64,000 nucleotides of DNA, from assembly GCF_017916255.1 (NCBI RefSeq), contig NZ_CP072827.1, forward strand, positions 5,357,501-5,421,500. The letters run 5' to 3'. The notes under the pieces were generated by a model, which saw only the letters and a list, made by a program, of their open reading frames with translations, did no database searches and was not told the DNA's origin. Position numbers and translations under genes: made by a program. Below are positions 8,770 to 17,199 of this stretch, one piece after another. Numbering within the stretch: position 1 is the stretch's first letter; the number at the start of each line of letters is the position of its first letter. Origin of the DNA: Streptomyces mobaraensis NBRC 13819 = DSM 40847. GTDB taxonomy: Bacteria > Actinomycetota > Actinomycetes > Streptomycetales > Streptomycetaceae.

Positions 8770-9183
8770 TCAGTTCAGCAGGCTTCCCTGCAGTTCGGCG
8801 CGGAGGTCGGGCGTCAGGACGTTGCCCGCGCGGTCGACCAGCAGGGCCATCTCGTAGCCGACGAGGCCGATGTCGCACTCCGGGTGCGCCAGCACGGCCA
8901 GCGAGGAGCCGTCGGAGATGGACATGATGAAGAGGAAGCCGCGCTCCATCTCCACCACGGTCTGGTTGACGGGCCCGCCCTCGAAGATGCGCGAGGCACC
9001 GGCCGTCAGGGAGGTCAGGCCGGAGGCCACCGCCGCCAGCTGGTCCGCGCGGTCCCGGGGGAACCCCTCGGACATGGCCAGCAGCAGTCCGTCGGCGGAC
9101 ACCACCACCGTGTGGGACACCCCCGGGGTGCTCTCCACGAAGTTGGTGATCAACCAGTTCAGATTCTGCGCCGCCTGGCTCAT
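8770..9183 (-). CDS. cvnB: CvnB, roadblock/LC7 protein, conservon I
   Basis: A 137-residue roadblock/LC7 protein, nearly identical to that at 3864 (one of the few changes is Ala to Gly in EGGPVNQTVVEMERG). It probably scaffolds CvnD and CvnC at CvnA. The ATG at 9183 gives the family length. A TTG at 9192 is in frame and better spaced from GGAG, mirroring the GTG of the other copy, so a conserved three-residue extension (xSP) is possible. Confidence 0.92.
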   Translation of the reverse strand: MSQAAQNLNWLITNFVESTPGVSHTVVVSADGLLLAMSEGFPRDRADQLAAVASGLTSLTAGASRIFEGGPVNQTVVEMERGFLFIMSISDGSSLAVLAHPECDIGLVGYEMALLVDRAGNVLTPDLRAELQGSLLN

Positions 9184-9192
9184 CGGACTCAA

Positions 9193-12100
9193 CTAACGCT
9201 CCTGCTGGTAGGTGGGGCCACCGTGGTGGCTACCGGTGGCCGGGCTGGTGCCGGCCTGACGTCCTTGCTGGATGCCCCGACGGAGATTGGTCAGCCGGCC
9301 GCGCACGTCGTCGGGCGCGCGCGAGACCTGCGGACCCTCGGGCAGGGCCTGCTGCTGGGCGGTGCCCTCGACGAGGTTGGCCCGGGGCACCCGGCGGGGC
9401 AGGCCCGACGAGGTGGTCCCGTCCGCGGCGGGCACCCGGACCTGCTCGGCCCGGCGCCAGCGTTCGTCGTTGGGGGACTCGCGCCAGTCCGGCAGCGGGG
9501 TCTGCGCCGTGACGTCGGGGCTGGTGGGGCTGGTGGTGCCGGCGGGGGCGGTCGGGGCCTCGGCACGCGGGGCCCGGCGCGGCAGGCCGCGGGGCGCCTC
9601 GGGCTCGGCCGCCGGCTCCGGCGCCCGCTCACGGGTCTCCTGGTCCTGGAACCAGTGCGACTCCAGCTCCTGGAAGAGCGGCGTCGTCTCCTGGGCGCCG
9701 TTGTGCCGCGCGGTGTCGGACCCGGTGTCGAACCGGCCCGTGTCGAACCGGCCCGTGTCCTGCCGCCCGCCGTCCTGCTGCCCGAAGCGCCCGGTACCGG
9801 CAGGCGGAACGATCCGCCCGCCGCCTTCGGCGTCCGGCACGGGAGCGAGTTGCGGGAAGGACGCGGTGCTGCCCGGGTCGGCCGGGGACGTGGCGTCCCG
9901 GGAGGGCAGCGCGTGCCGTCCGGTGCTGCTGCTCTCCGGCTCCGGCACGGGGGCCAGGCGCGGGAACTGCCCGGTGCCGCCCGGACCGTCGGGGTCACCG
10001 CCGGGGGCGGTGGGCAGCGCGTGCCGCCCGGTGCTGCTGCCCTCGGGCTCCGGCACGGGCGCCAGCTGCGGGAACTGCCCGGTGGCGGACGGTCCTTCGG
10101 CGCGCTCGGGGGTCTCGACGCTGTCGTGGCCGCGCGGGATGTCCTGCGCGGCGCGCGAGGAACCGTTCGAGGCCAGCGGCCAGTCGTCCACCGGCGCGGC
10201 GGGGGAGCGGTCGTCGTTGCCCCAGCTCGGTGCCGGGCGGGCCGGCGGCTCGGCGGGGGTGTTCTTGCGGTCGCCGCGCTTGGGCAGGCCGGAGAGCGCG
10301 TTGCGCACGGGCAGGCCGTTGCCGGCACCGCCGCGCTGCGGCAGGCCACCGGTGCCGGGCTTGTCCTCGCCGCCGCGGACGGGCAGTTCGGGCAGGCCGG
10401 TCGGCGTGCCGGCGCCCCGGACGGGGAGCCCGCCGGGCGTGCTCGTACGGTCGCCGCGCTTGGGCAGGCCGCTCTTGGTGGACTCGCCGCCCTTGCCGGC
10501 CTCGCCGCCACCGCGGACGGGCAGGTCGGAGCCGGTGCCCTCGCCGCGCTGCGGCGGCTGCTGCGGACGGCGGCCGTTGCCCACCGGCGCGATCACGGCG
10601 GGCCGCTTGCCGCGCGACGGCAGGCCGGACCGGCCGTCGGCGCCCTTGCCGCCGAAGGAGGCGTCGTCACCCGCGCCGGCGTGCGGCGGGGCGTCGAAGA
10701 GGCTGGGGCCGCCGGTCGGCGCGCCCGCGCCCGGGGTGGACCCGGGAACGCGCGTCGGCAGACCGCTCTGGGTCAGGCCGCCGGCCCGCGACGGGTTGGC
10801 CGGCGGGCGCGGGCCCTTGGGCGGCAGCTGACCGCGGTCGCGGTCCGGCGCCTGCGGGGCACCGCCCGGACCGGGCAGGCCGGGCGCGGCCTTGCCACCG
10901 GGAACGCCGGGGACGCCAGGCGCACCCGGGACGCCCGTGCCGGGCATGCCGCCGGGGGCGCCGCCACCGGGCAGGCCGGGGCCGCCGGGCGCGCCGGGGC
11001 CGGGCTTCTTGCCGCCCTGGGCGACGTCGACCGGCAGCATGACGAGCGCGGTGGTGCCGCCGGAGTCCGACGGGCGGAGCTGGATGCGGATGCCGTGTCG
11101 CAGGGACAGGCGGCCGACCACGAACAGGCCCATGCGCCGGGAGACGGAGACGTCCACGGTCGGCGGGCTGGCCAGCCGCTCGTTGATCGCCGCCAGGTCC
11201 TCCTGGGACAGGCCGATGCCGGTGTCGTGGATCTCGACCAGCACCCGGCCGTCGGGCAGGGCGTGACCGGTGACCTTGACCTTGGTCTGCGGGGAGGAGA
11301 ACGACGTGGCGTTCTCCAGCAGCTCGGCGAGGAGGTGCACGAGGTCGTTGACGACGCGGCCGGCGACCTCGGTCGGCGGCACACCGGTGAGTTCGATGCG
11401 CTCGTACTGCTCCACCTCGGACGCGGCGGCGCGGAGCACGTCGACGAGCGGGACCGGCCGGGTCCACCGGCGGCCGGGCTCTTCACCGGCGAGAACGAGG
11501 AGGTTCTCACCGTTCCGGCGCATACGGGTCGCGAGGTGGTCGAGCTTGAACAGCGAGGACAGCTGGTCCGGGTCGGCCTCGCGGGACTCCAGTTCGGAGA
11601 TGAGCGAGAGCTGACGCTGGATGAGGCCCTGCGACCGCCGCGAGAGGTTGGTGAACATCGCGTTGACGTTGCCCCGGAGGAGGGCCTGCTCGGCGGCGAG
11701 GCGGACGGCCTCGCGGTGCACGTCGTCGAAGGCCGCGGCCACCTTGCCGATCTCGTCGCGGCTGTGCACGCCGACGGACTCGACGGAGGTGTCCACGTCC
11801 TGCGGGTCGGCCTCGGAGAGCTGCTTGACCAGCTCGGGCAGGCGCTCCTGGGCGACCTTCTGCGCGGTGTCCTGGAGCCGGCGCAGCGAGCGCACCATGG
11901 ACCGGGCCACGACGAAGGCGCCGACCAGCGAGATGCCGAGGACGAGGATGATCAGCGCACCGTTGAGGTACGCCTCCTGCTGGGCGTCGTCGCGGAGTTC
12001 GAGGGCCTTCTGCTCCATCTCGTTGAGGAGCGTGGTCTCGATCTTGGACATTTCCGCGATCTTGACGCTGTCGCGGTCGAACCAGTCGCGGTACGTGAGG

Positions 12101-13086
12101 CTGTCCGCGCCGCGCAGGCCGTCGCCGCGCATCAGCACGCGCTCGGCGTAGGCGTTGGCCTGCGAGATGTCGTAGGTGCCGCCGTTCAGACCCTGGAGCA
12201 GCTCCCGGTCCGTGTCGCCGTGCACGCGGAGGAAGCGCTTGTACGCCTGGTCCTCACCACTGAACGCGGACTGGCCGAAGAGGCGGTCGTTCGGGGAGAG
12301 CTCGTGCGGCGAGCGGGCGAGACCGGCGCTGATCAGCGCGCGCTGCATGGACGCGTACTCCTTGGCGGAGGAGAACGAGGCCAGGGCGCGGGTGGAGGCG
12401 ATCATCTCGCTGTTGCTGGACGCCAGGGCCATGTCCTGGGAGAGCGTGATCAGCGAGGTGACGAGGCCGTTGTAGGCGTTGACGGTCCGCGAGACCTGGT
12501 CCGGGTCCTTGTACGCGGCGGAGCGGTACTTCTGGATGTCCTGGAGCTGCCGGGTGATCTCCACCAGCGTGGCGTTGACGCCGACGGTGGTGTCGTCGTC
12601 GGGCTTGACCCGCTCGGTGAGCTTCTTGAACTCCTCGATCGCCTTGTCGGTCCGCTGGCGCGGCGCCACGACGTCGTCGTTCTTCTCGTCCTTGAGGATC
12701 AGCGGGGCGGCGGACCGGTCGCGCTCCTCCTGCAGGGCGTTGGCGAGGTCGGTGGCCACGCTGGTCATGTCGGTCAGCAGCTTCATGTGATCGAGCTGAT
12801 CGACGTCCTGCAGCGAGCTCTCGATACGCAGCGCACCCAGGGTCGTCGCGGCGACGACGGGCAGGGCGAGCAGGGAGACCAGGCGGGTACTGATTCGCCA
12901 GTTGCGCAGGGCTATTCGTGAGCCCGGCCCGCTGGGGACCTTCGCCTTGCCCTTTCCCTTGGGGCCGTCGGCGGATTCGCCGCCGGCCGGCGCGTCGACG
13001 GGCGTGCCGCGGTCGCCGCCTGTCGCCGCACCGTGCGGCTCCGGCTCGGCCGCAGCGCTGCCATCCCTCTTGAAACGTCCCTGCAC
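9193..13086 (-). CDS. cvnA: CvnA, membrane sensor-kinase-like protein with very long repetitive tail, conservon I
   Basis: A 1297-residue conservon sensor. Membrane segments lie at about 60-82 and 372-397 around a large extracytoplasmic helical region of the NIT type, followed by a HAMP-like linker and a kinase-like core with DHLATRMRRNGENLL, N-box ELLENA (about 585), HDTGIGL and MGLFVVGR. About 600 residues of low-complexity tail follow, with roughly eleven GLPxR motifs and a ~25-residue unit (FPxLAPVPEPE...TGRHALP) repeated about three times. The tail ends in the same SGLPRRVPRANLVEG and RGRLTNLRRGIQQGR boxes as the paralogue. Start GTG 13086 follows AGAGG by 11 nt. From gene order this is probably the counterpart of S. 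coelicolor cvn1, and the downstream set cvn2; the numbering is from memory. Confidence 0.92.
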   Translation of the reverse strand: MQGRFKRDGSAAAEPEPHGAATGGDRGTPVDAPAGGESADGPKGKGKAKVPSGPGSRIALRNWRISTRLVSLLALPVVAATTLGALRIESSLQDVDQLDHMKLLTDMTSVATDLANALQEERDRSAAPLILKDEKNDDVVAPRQRTDKAIEEFKKLTERVKPDDDTTVGVNATLVEITRQLQDIQKYRSAAYKDPDQVSRTVNAYNGLVTSLITLSQDMALASSNSEMIASTRALASFSSAKEYASMQRALISAGLARSPHELSPNDRLFGQSAFSGEDQAYKRFLRVHGDTDRELLQGLNGGTYDISQANAYAERVLMRGDGLRGADSLTYRDWFDRDSVKIAEMSKIETTLLNEMEQKALELRDDAQQEAYLNGALIILVLGISLVGAFVVARSMVRSLRRLQDTAQKVAQERLPELVKQLSEADPQDVDTSVESVGVHSRDEIGKVAAAFDDVHREAVRLAAEQALLRGNVNAMFTNLSRRSQGLIQRQLSLISELESREADPDQLSSLFKLDHLATRMRRNGENLLVLAGEEPGRRWTRPVPLVDVLRAAASEVEQYERIELTGVPPTEVAGRVVNDLVHLLAELLENATSFSSPQTKVKVTGHALPDGRVLVEIHDTGIGLSQEDLAAINERLASPPTVDVSVSRRMGLFVVGRLSLRHGIRIQLRPSDSGGTTALVMLPVDVAQGGKKPGPGAPGGPGLPGGGAPGGMPGTGVPGAPGVPGVPGGKAAPGLPGPGGAPQAPDRDRGQLPPKGPRPPANPSRAGGLTQSGLPTRVPGSTPGAGAPTGGPSLFDAPPHAGAGDDASFGGKGADGRSGLPSRGKRPAVIAPVGNGRRPQQPPQRGEGTGSDLPVRGGGEAGKGGESTKSGLPKRGDRTSTPGGLPVRGAGTPTGLPELPVRGGEDKPGTGGLPQRGGAGNGLPVRNALSGLPKRGDRKNTPAEPPARPAPSWGNDDRSPAAPVDDWPLASNGSSRAAQDIPRGHDSVETPERAEGPSATGQFPQLAPVPEPEGSSTGRHALPTAPGGDPDGPGGTGQFPRLAPVPEPESSSTGRHALPSRDATSPADPGSTASFPQLAPVPDAEGGGRIVPPAGTGRFGQQDGGRQDTGRFDTGRFDTGSDTARHNGAQETTPLFQELESHWFQDQETRERAPEPAAEPEAPRGLPRRAPRAEAPTAPAGTTSPTSPDVTAQTPLPDWRESPNDERWRRAEQVRVPAADGTTSSGLPRRVPRANLVEGTAQQQALPEGPQVSRAPDDVRGRLTNLRRGIQQGRQAGTSPATGSHHGGPTYQQER

Positions 13087-13672
13087 TAGCGTCGCAACCT
13101 CTGGACCAGGCGTTCCCCCGGCGAGCGGAGGAACGGTGTCGAGTCGTGGGGGGACCGCGGTGCCCCCCTGGCGGTCCGTGGAATTCCAGCACAGTGCCGG
13201 ATGCGCCAACAAGGCCGGTGCGCCCCACCGCGGATCGGTGACGGACGGTAGCCCGCCCTGTCGCTCTCCGTGGAGGGTCCACTCCTATCAATTCGGACTT
13301 ACGCGGGCGAATGCTCCATGGCTTGTCGCGCTGAGCGACCTGTCCCAGTCGCCATGATCAGGAGCGGAACGTCAGCTTCAGTCCGGCGATGTCCGTTTCG
13401 TACGGGCGGGACAGGTGCCGGTTATGCGGCATTTATCTTGAGGTTCGTGAGGAAACTCACAGGTGACACCCCGCATCCTGCTCGGTATGGCGGGGAAGGG
13501 CGCGCCTAGCCTGGATCCTTGCGCGGACGTGACGACCCGCGGACGTGACGACCGCCGGATCCGCGGGCGACCCGCGAGGCCGCGGCCGGCCGCCCCCGAA
13601 GCCCGCGACGGCCGCGACGAGACACCGACGACCGCGACGACGACACCAGAGACAACGCGAGGCAACCGCACA
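13087..13672. promoter_or_regulatory. Divergent control region between conservon I and the small ORF
   Basis: A 586-bp non-coding stretch. On the left it carries the word AATTCCAGCAC (13182-13192) shared with the other cvnA leader. In the middle it is unusually A/T-rich (about 13285-13460) and contains the inverted repeat GTGAG-N4-CTCAC at 13447-13460. A TAGCCT hexamer at 13507-13512 could be a -10 for rightward transcription. Large antisense frames cross it but look like GC-bias artefacts. Confidence 0.4.
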
Positions 13673-13861
13673 GTGAAGACCACCAGCCCCTCCCGGAAGA
13701 CCGCCAACCCGCGCCGCACCACGCTCGCGCACCTCAAGGACACCAAGGCGCTCTTCGAGGCCGAGCGCCCGCAGCACGCGGTCGAGCTCCCCACGGTCAC
13801 CGCCAACCCGCGCCGCACCGTCCTGATGACCGCCCCCGCGCCGGTCCTGGTCGAGGACTGA
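13673..13861 (+). CDS. Small conserved-looking hypothetical protein
   Basis: A 62-residue basic protein from GTG 13673, with GAGG about 10 nt upstream. It contains two similar segments, TANPRRTTLAHLKD and TANPRRTVLMTAPAP, so it is partly an internal duplication around NPRRT. It has no signal peptide, membrane segment or known domain. The frame is open upstream to 13463, but that part is Arg/Pro/Thr-rich shadow-like sequence. A strong terminator follows at once, which supports a real transcription unit. Function unknown. Confidence 0.55.
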   Translation: MKTTSPSRKTANPRRTTLAHLKDTKALFEAERPQHAVELPTVTANPRRTVLMTAPAPVLVED

Positions 13862-13884
13862 CGGGCCGCGCGCCCCAGGAGCCC

Positions 13885-13918
13885 CCGAGGGGCCCGCCGG
13901 ATCCGGCGGGCCCCTCGG
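13885..13918. terminator. Perfect palindromic terminator after the small ORF
   Basis: A 34-bp perfect palindrome centred on GGATCC (stem about 15 bp) beginning 23 bp after the stop codon. It should work in both directions and insulates the FAH-gltX unit. Confidence 0.8.
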
Positions 13919-14043
13919 CCGTCCCGGCACCGGTCCGGACCACCCGGATCGCCCGGCCGAACGCCGCGCACCGAGCGCGCACGGCCCCCGCGATAGCCTG
14001 AAGTGTCAGACTCCGGCCGGATCAGTGAGGGGCTCAGCTTCCC

Positions 14044-14826
14044 GTGCGCATCGCCAGATTCTCCATCGACGGCAACGTCGGCTACGGCGTGGTCGAGGGG
14101 GACGCCTCCACCGAGGGCGGTCCCGTCCTCGACATCATCAAGGGCATTCCCTACGGCGACTTCGAACGCTCCGGGACCAAGGTCCCGCTGAGCAAGGTCC
14201 GCCTGCTCCCGCCCGTCCTGCCCAGCAAGGTCGTGGCCATCGGCCGCAACTACGCCGAGCACGCCGCCGAGCTGGGCAACGAGGTGCCCGAGGTGCCCGT
14301 CGCCTTCTTCAAGCCGTCGACCTCCGTCGTCGGCCCGGGCGACCCCATCGCGTACCCCTCCTTCAGCAGCGACCTCCACCACGAGGCCGAGCTGGCCGTG
14401 GTCATCGGCCGCATGTGCCGCGAGGTCCCGCGCGAGCGCGTCAAGGACGTCATCCTCGGCTACACCTGTGCCAACGACGTCACCGCCCGCGACGTCCAGC
14501 AGCGCGAGAAGCAGTGGGCCCGCGCCAAGGGCTTCGACTCCTCCTGCCCGCTCGGCCCCTGGATCGAGACCGAGATCGACCCGGGCGACCTGGCGATCAC
14601 CTGCACGGTCAACGGCGAGCTGCGGCAGAGCGGCCGCACCGCCCAGATGCTGCGCTCCGTCGAGGAGCTCATCGTCCACATCACCGAGGCGATGACGCTG
14701 CTCCCCGGCGACGTCGTCCTCACCGGCACCCCCGCCGGGGTCGGACCCCTGCACGACGGCGACGAGGTCGCCGTCACCATCGAAGGCATCGGCACTCTCA
14801 CCAACAAGGTGATCAAGCGTGGCTAA
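14044..14826 (+). CDS. Fumarylacetoacetate hydrolase (FAH) family protein
   Basis: A 260-residue FAH-fold enzyme. Members hydrolyse, isomerise or decarboxylate beta-dicarbonyl acids with a Mg2+ ion; the substrate cannot be deduced. The family signatures are [14 protein letters not shown], the metal-ligand stretch [22 protein letters not shown] and the C-terminal [15 protein letters not shown]. It starts at GTG 14044 and overlaps gltX by 8 nt (GTGGCTAA), so the two are probably translated from one mRNA. This linkage to gltX is what I recall from other Streptomyces. Confidence 0.88.
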   Translation: MRIARFSIDGNVGYGVVEGDASTEGGPVLDIIKGIPYGDFERSGTKVPLSKVRLLPPVLPSKVVAIGRNYAEHAAELGNEVPEVPVAFFKPSTSVVGPGDPIAYPSFSSDLHHEAELAVVIGRMCREVPRERVKDVILGYTCANDVTARDVQQREKQWARAKGFDSSCPLGPWIETEIDPGDLAITCTVNGELRQSGRTAQMLRSVEELIVHITEAMTLLPGDVVLTGTPAGVGPLHDGDEVAVTIEGIGTLTNKVIKRG

Positions 14827-16330
14827 CGCGAACTCCCCCAAGCTCTCGACTTCGCTCGAGCAGGGGGTACCCCCCCGCGTACGTTTCTGTCCCTCGCCGA
14901 CCGGCAACCCCCACGTGGGCCTGGTCCGCACCGCCCTCTTCAACTGGGCGTTCGCCCGCCACCACGGCGGCACCCTGGTCTTCCGCATCGAGGACACCGA
15001 CGCGGCCCGCGACTCCGAGGAGTCGTACGAGCAGCTCCTCGACGCGATGCGCTGGCTGGGCTTCGACTGGGACGAGGGCCCCGAGGTCGGCGGCCCCCAC
15101 GCGCCCTACCGCCAGTCGCAGCGCATGGACATCTACCGCGACGTCGCGGAGAAGCTGCTGGCCGCCGGCCACGCGTACCACTGCTACTGCACCGCCGAGG
15201 AGCTCGACGCCCGCCGCGAGGCCGCCCGCGCCGCCGGCAAGCCGTCCGGCTACGACGGCAAGTGCCGGGTCGTGAGCCCCGAGCAGAAGGCCGCCTACGA
15301 GGCCGAGGGCCGCCCGTCGATCGTCCGCTTCCGGATGCCCGACGAGCCGATCACCTTCACCGACCTGGTCCGCGGCGAGCTCACCTTCACCCCGGAGAAC
15401 GTGCCGGACTTCGGCATCGTCCGGGCCAACGGCGCCCCGCTGTACACGCTCGTCAACCCGGTCGACGACGCGCTGATGGAGATCACCCACGTCCTGCGCG
15501 GCGAGGACCTGCTGTCCTCCACCCCCCGCCAGATCGCCCTCTACAAGGCGCTGATGGAGCTGGGCGTCGCCAAGGCCGTCCCGGAGTTCGGCCACCTGCC
15601 GTACGTCATGGGCGAGGGCAACAAGAAGCTCTCCAAGCGCGACCCGCAGTCCTCCCTCAACCTCTACCGGGAGCGCGGCTTCCTGCCCGAGGGCCTGCTC
15701 AACTACCTCTCGCTGCTCGGCTGGTCCCTCTCGGCCGACCAGGACCTCTTCTCGATGGACGAGATGGTCGCGGCGTTCGACATCAAGGACGTCAACGCCA
15801 ACCCGGCCCGCTTCGACCTCAAGAAGGCCGAGGCGATCAACGCCGACCACATCCGCCGGCTGGACGTGAAGGACTTCGTCGCGGCCTGCGAGCCCTGGCT
15901 GCGCGCCCCGCACGCCCCCTGGGCGCCCGAGGCGTTCGACGCCGCCGCCTTCGCGGAGCTGGCCCCGCTGGCCCAGACCCGCCTCACGGTCCTCTCCGAC
16001 ATCACGGCCAACGTGGACTTCCTCTTCCTCGACCGGCCGGTGGAGGACGAGGCGTCCTGGACCAAGGCCATGAAGGAGGGCTCGGACGCCCTGCTCAGGA
16101 CCGCCCGCGAGAAGCTGGCCGCCGCCGAGTGGAACGCCGAGGCCCTGAAGGCCGCCGTCGTCGCCGCCGGCGAGGAGCACGGCCTCAAGCTGGGCAAGGC
16201 ACAGGCCCCGGTCCGGGTGGCCGTCACCGGCCGTACGGTCGGCCTGCCGCTCTTCGAGTCGCTGGAGGTCCTCGGCCGCGAGCGGACGCTGGAGCGCGTC
16301 GACGCCGCCCTGGCGAAGCTGGCGGCCTGA
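14819..16330 (+). CDS. gltX: Glutamyl-tRNA synthetase (probably non-discriminating)
   Basis: A 503-residue class I synthetase that attaches glutamate to tRNA-Glu. In bacteria without GlnRS it also charges tRNA-Gln, which the GatCAB amidotransferase then corrects; I expect this here. Signatures: [20 protein letters not shown] (HIGH-type), VFRIEDTD, and [10 protein letters not shown] (KMSKS-type), then an all-helical anticodon-binding domain. The start GTG overlaps the FAH stop. Residues about 6-20 ([15 protein letters not shown]) are encoded by an interspersed repeat, so the N-terminus is atypical. Five tRNA genes for Gln and Glu lie immediately downstream. Confidence 0.96.
   Translation: MANANSPKLSTSLEQGVPPRVRFCPSPTGNPHVGLVRTALFNWAFARHHGGTLVFRIEDTDAARDSEESYEQLLDAMRWLGFDWDEGPEVGGPHAPYRQSQRMDIYRDVAEKLLAAGHAYHCYCTAEELDARREAARAAGKPSGYDGKCRVVSPEQKAAYEAEGRPSIVRFRMPDEPITFTDLVRGELTFTPENVPDFGIVRANGAPLYTLVNPVDDALMEITHVLRGEDLLSSTPRQIALYKALMELGVAKAVPEFGHLPYVMGEGNKKLSKRDPQSSLNLYRERGFLPEGLLNYLSLLGWSLSADQDLFSMDEMVAAFDIKDVNANPARFDLKKAEAINADHIRRLDVKDFVAACEPWLRAPHAPWAPEAFDAAAFAELAPLAQTRLTVLSDITANVDFLFLDRPVEDEASWTKAMKEGSDALLRTAREKLAAAEWNAEALKAAVVAAGEEHGLKLGKAQAPVRVAVTGRTVGLPLFESLEVLGRERTLERVDAALAKLAA
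14835..14876 (+). repeat. Streptomyces interspersed repeat read in frame within gltX
   Basis: A 42-bp element made of the CTCGA-CTTCGC-TCGAG hairpin and the GGGGGTACCCCC palindrome, preceded by CCCCCAAG. I recognise this combination as a common dispersed intergenic repeat of Streptomyces chromosomes. Here it lies between the start codon and the first catalytic motif of gltX, is exactly 14 codons long and keeps the frame. Confidence 0.7.
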
Positions 16331-16348
16331 CGGCCCCCGCCCGCGCCC

Positions 16349-16393
16349 CGAAGGGCCCTGGAAGCCGCCTTGCGCGGCCTCCGGGGCCCTTCG
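16349..16393. terminator. Terminator after gltX
   Basis: Long hairpin with outer arms CGAAGGGCCC and GGGCCCTTCG and an inner GCCGC/GCGGC part, starting 19 bp after the gltX stop. It separates gltX from the tRNA promoter. Confidence 0.75.
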
Positions 16394-16438
16394 CCGTGTT
16401 CCGGGGGCGGGCCCGGGCACCGGCCCGGGTTATCGATT

Positions 16439-16467
16439 TTGGTGCCCCGTCCACCTTCGGGTAATGT
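16439..16467 (+). promoter_or_regulatory. Promoter of the Gln/Glu tRNA array
   Basis: TTGGTG at 16439-16444, a 17-bp spacer and TAATGT at 16462-16467, a good housekeeping-sigma match in otherwise GC-rich DNA. It is about 85 bp before the first tRNA gene, consistent with one primary transcript for the array. Confidence 0.6.
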
Positions 16468-16552
16468 TCTTCCTGCGCCGCCCGGGAGGGCCGAGAGGCC
16501 GGAGCGGAGGGCGCGAGCCGAGCAAGACCCCTTCAGGGGGGTCGAGTTCTGG

Positions 16553-16624
16553 TGGGGTATGGTGTAATTGGCAGCACGAGTGATTCTGGTTCACTTAGTC
16601 TAGGTTCGAGTCCTGGTACCCCAG
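16553..16624 (+). tRNA. tRNA-Gln (CTG), first copy
   Basis: A 72-nt cloverleaf: acceptor TGGGGTA/TACCCCA, D-arm around GTGTAATTGGCAGCAC, anticodon stem AGTGA/TCACT with loop TTCTGGT (anticodon CTG), and T-arm GGTTCGAGTCC. Discriminator G, no encoded CCA. It should be charged by GltX and then amidated. Confidence 0.95.
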
Positions 16625-16705
16625 CAAGAGAAATTCACTGGAAATTCTCTGGCAAATCTACTGATAAAGTAGAAACCGCGCGAAAGCGCAAAACGCGAAG
16701 TGCGA

Positions 16706-16778
16706 GCCCCCGTTGTGTAGCGGCCTAGCACGCCGCCCTCTCAAGGCGGTAGCGCCGGTTCGAATCCGGTCGGGGGTA
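16706..16778 (+). tRNA. tRNA-Glu (CTC), copy 1 of 3
   Basis: A 73-nt cloverleaf: acceptor GCCCCCG/CGGGGGT (terminal G-U pair), anticodon stem CCGCC/GGCGG with loop CTCTCAA (anticodon CTC), T-arm CCGGTTCGAATCCGG, discriminator A, no encoded CCA. It is identical to the copies at 16839 and 17027. Confidence 0.96.
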
Positions 16779-16838
16779 CTGATCCTGAATCCGTCACCAT
16801 CCGGAGAATTCCGGAGGCGATGTCGATGGATCGCTAGG

Positions 16839-16911
16839 GCCCCCGTTGTGTAGCGGCCTAGCACGCCGCCCTCTCAAGGCGGTAGCGCCGGTTCGAATCC
16901 GGTCGGGGGTA
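16839..16911 (+). tRNA. tRNA-Glu (CTC), copy 2 of 3
   Basis: Sequence-identical second copy of the 73-nt tRNA-Glu(CTC), 60 bp after the first. The spacer is unrelated to that following copy 3. Confidence 0.96.
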
Positions 16912-16924
16912 CTGGTCATCACCA

Positions 16925-16996
16925 TGGGCTATGGTGTAATTGGCAGCACGAGTGATTCTGGTTCATTTAGTCTAGGTTCGAGTCCTGGTAGCCCAG
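16925..16996 (+). tRNA. tRNA-Gln (CTG), second copy
   Basis: A 72-nt tRNA-Gln(CTG) starting 14 bp after the second tRNA-Glu. It differs from the first copy by a compensated acceptor change (TGGGCTA/TAGCCCA) and a G-U in the anticodon stem (TCATT). The loop TTCTGGT and T-arm are the same. Confidence 0.95.
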
Positions 16997-17026
16997 CGCA
17001 AGACTTTCGGGTCTGCAACAGAGCAA

Positions 17027-17099
17027 GCCCCCGTTGTGTAGCGGCCTAGCACGCCGCCCTCTCAAGGCGGTAGCGCCGGTTCGAATCCGGTCGGGGGTA
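17027..17099 (+). tRNA. tRNA-Glu (CTC), copy 3 of 3
   Basis: Third identical tRNA-Glu(CTC), the last gene of the array and followed 7 bp later by a terminator hairpin. Confidence 0.96.
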
Positions 17100-17105
17100 C
17101 GCACA

Positions 17106-17142
17106 GGGAAATGCCCTCCGCGATACGCGGGGGGCATTTCCC
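17106..17142 (+). terminator. Terminator of the tRNA array
   Basis: Arms GGGAAATGCCC (17106-17116) and GGGCATTTCCC (17132-17142) around a further CCGCG/CGCGG-like inner stem. It begins 7 bp after the last tRNA. Confidence 0.85.
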
Positions 17143-17199
17143 GTTTCCCGCCCCCGTGCGCTCTTCTCGCCCCGGGGCGCCGTCGCCATAATTCCCCGC

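Noticed and set aside
3964..12921. Very long plus-strand frames (1257 and 1387 codons) across the conservons
   Set aside because: They are antisense to CvnA proteins with clear domains and have Val/Gly/Arg/Leu composition typical of GC-bias artefacts.
13378..14997. 539-codon minus-strand frame over FAH and the upstream gap
   Set aside because: Low-complexity composition, no motif, lies antisense to the FAH gene.
16846..17049. ORF of 67 codons (and a longer one from 17034) starting in tRNA genes
   Set aside because: Their first ~20 codons are identical only because the tRNA-Glu copies are identical; no coding function.
16553..17142. Repeats of the tRNA region as a CRISPR array
   Set aside because: The 73-bp repeats fold as tRNA-Glu, spacers are irregular and no cas gene is present; no CRISPR array was seen anywhere in the window.
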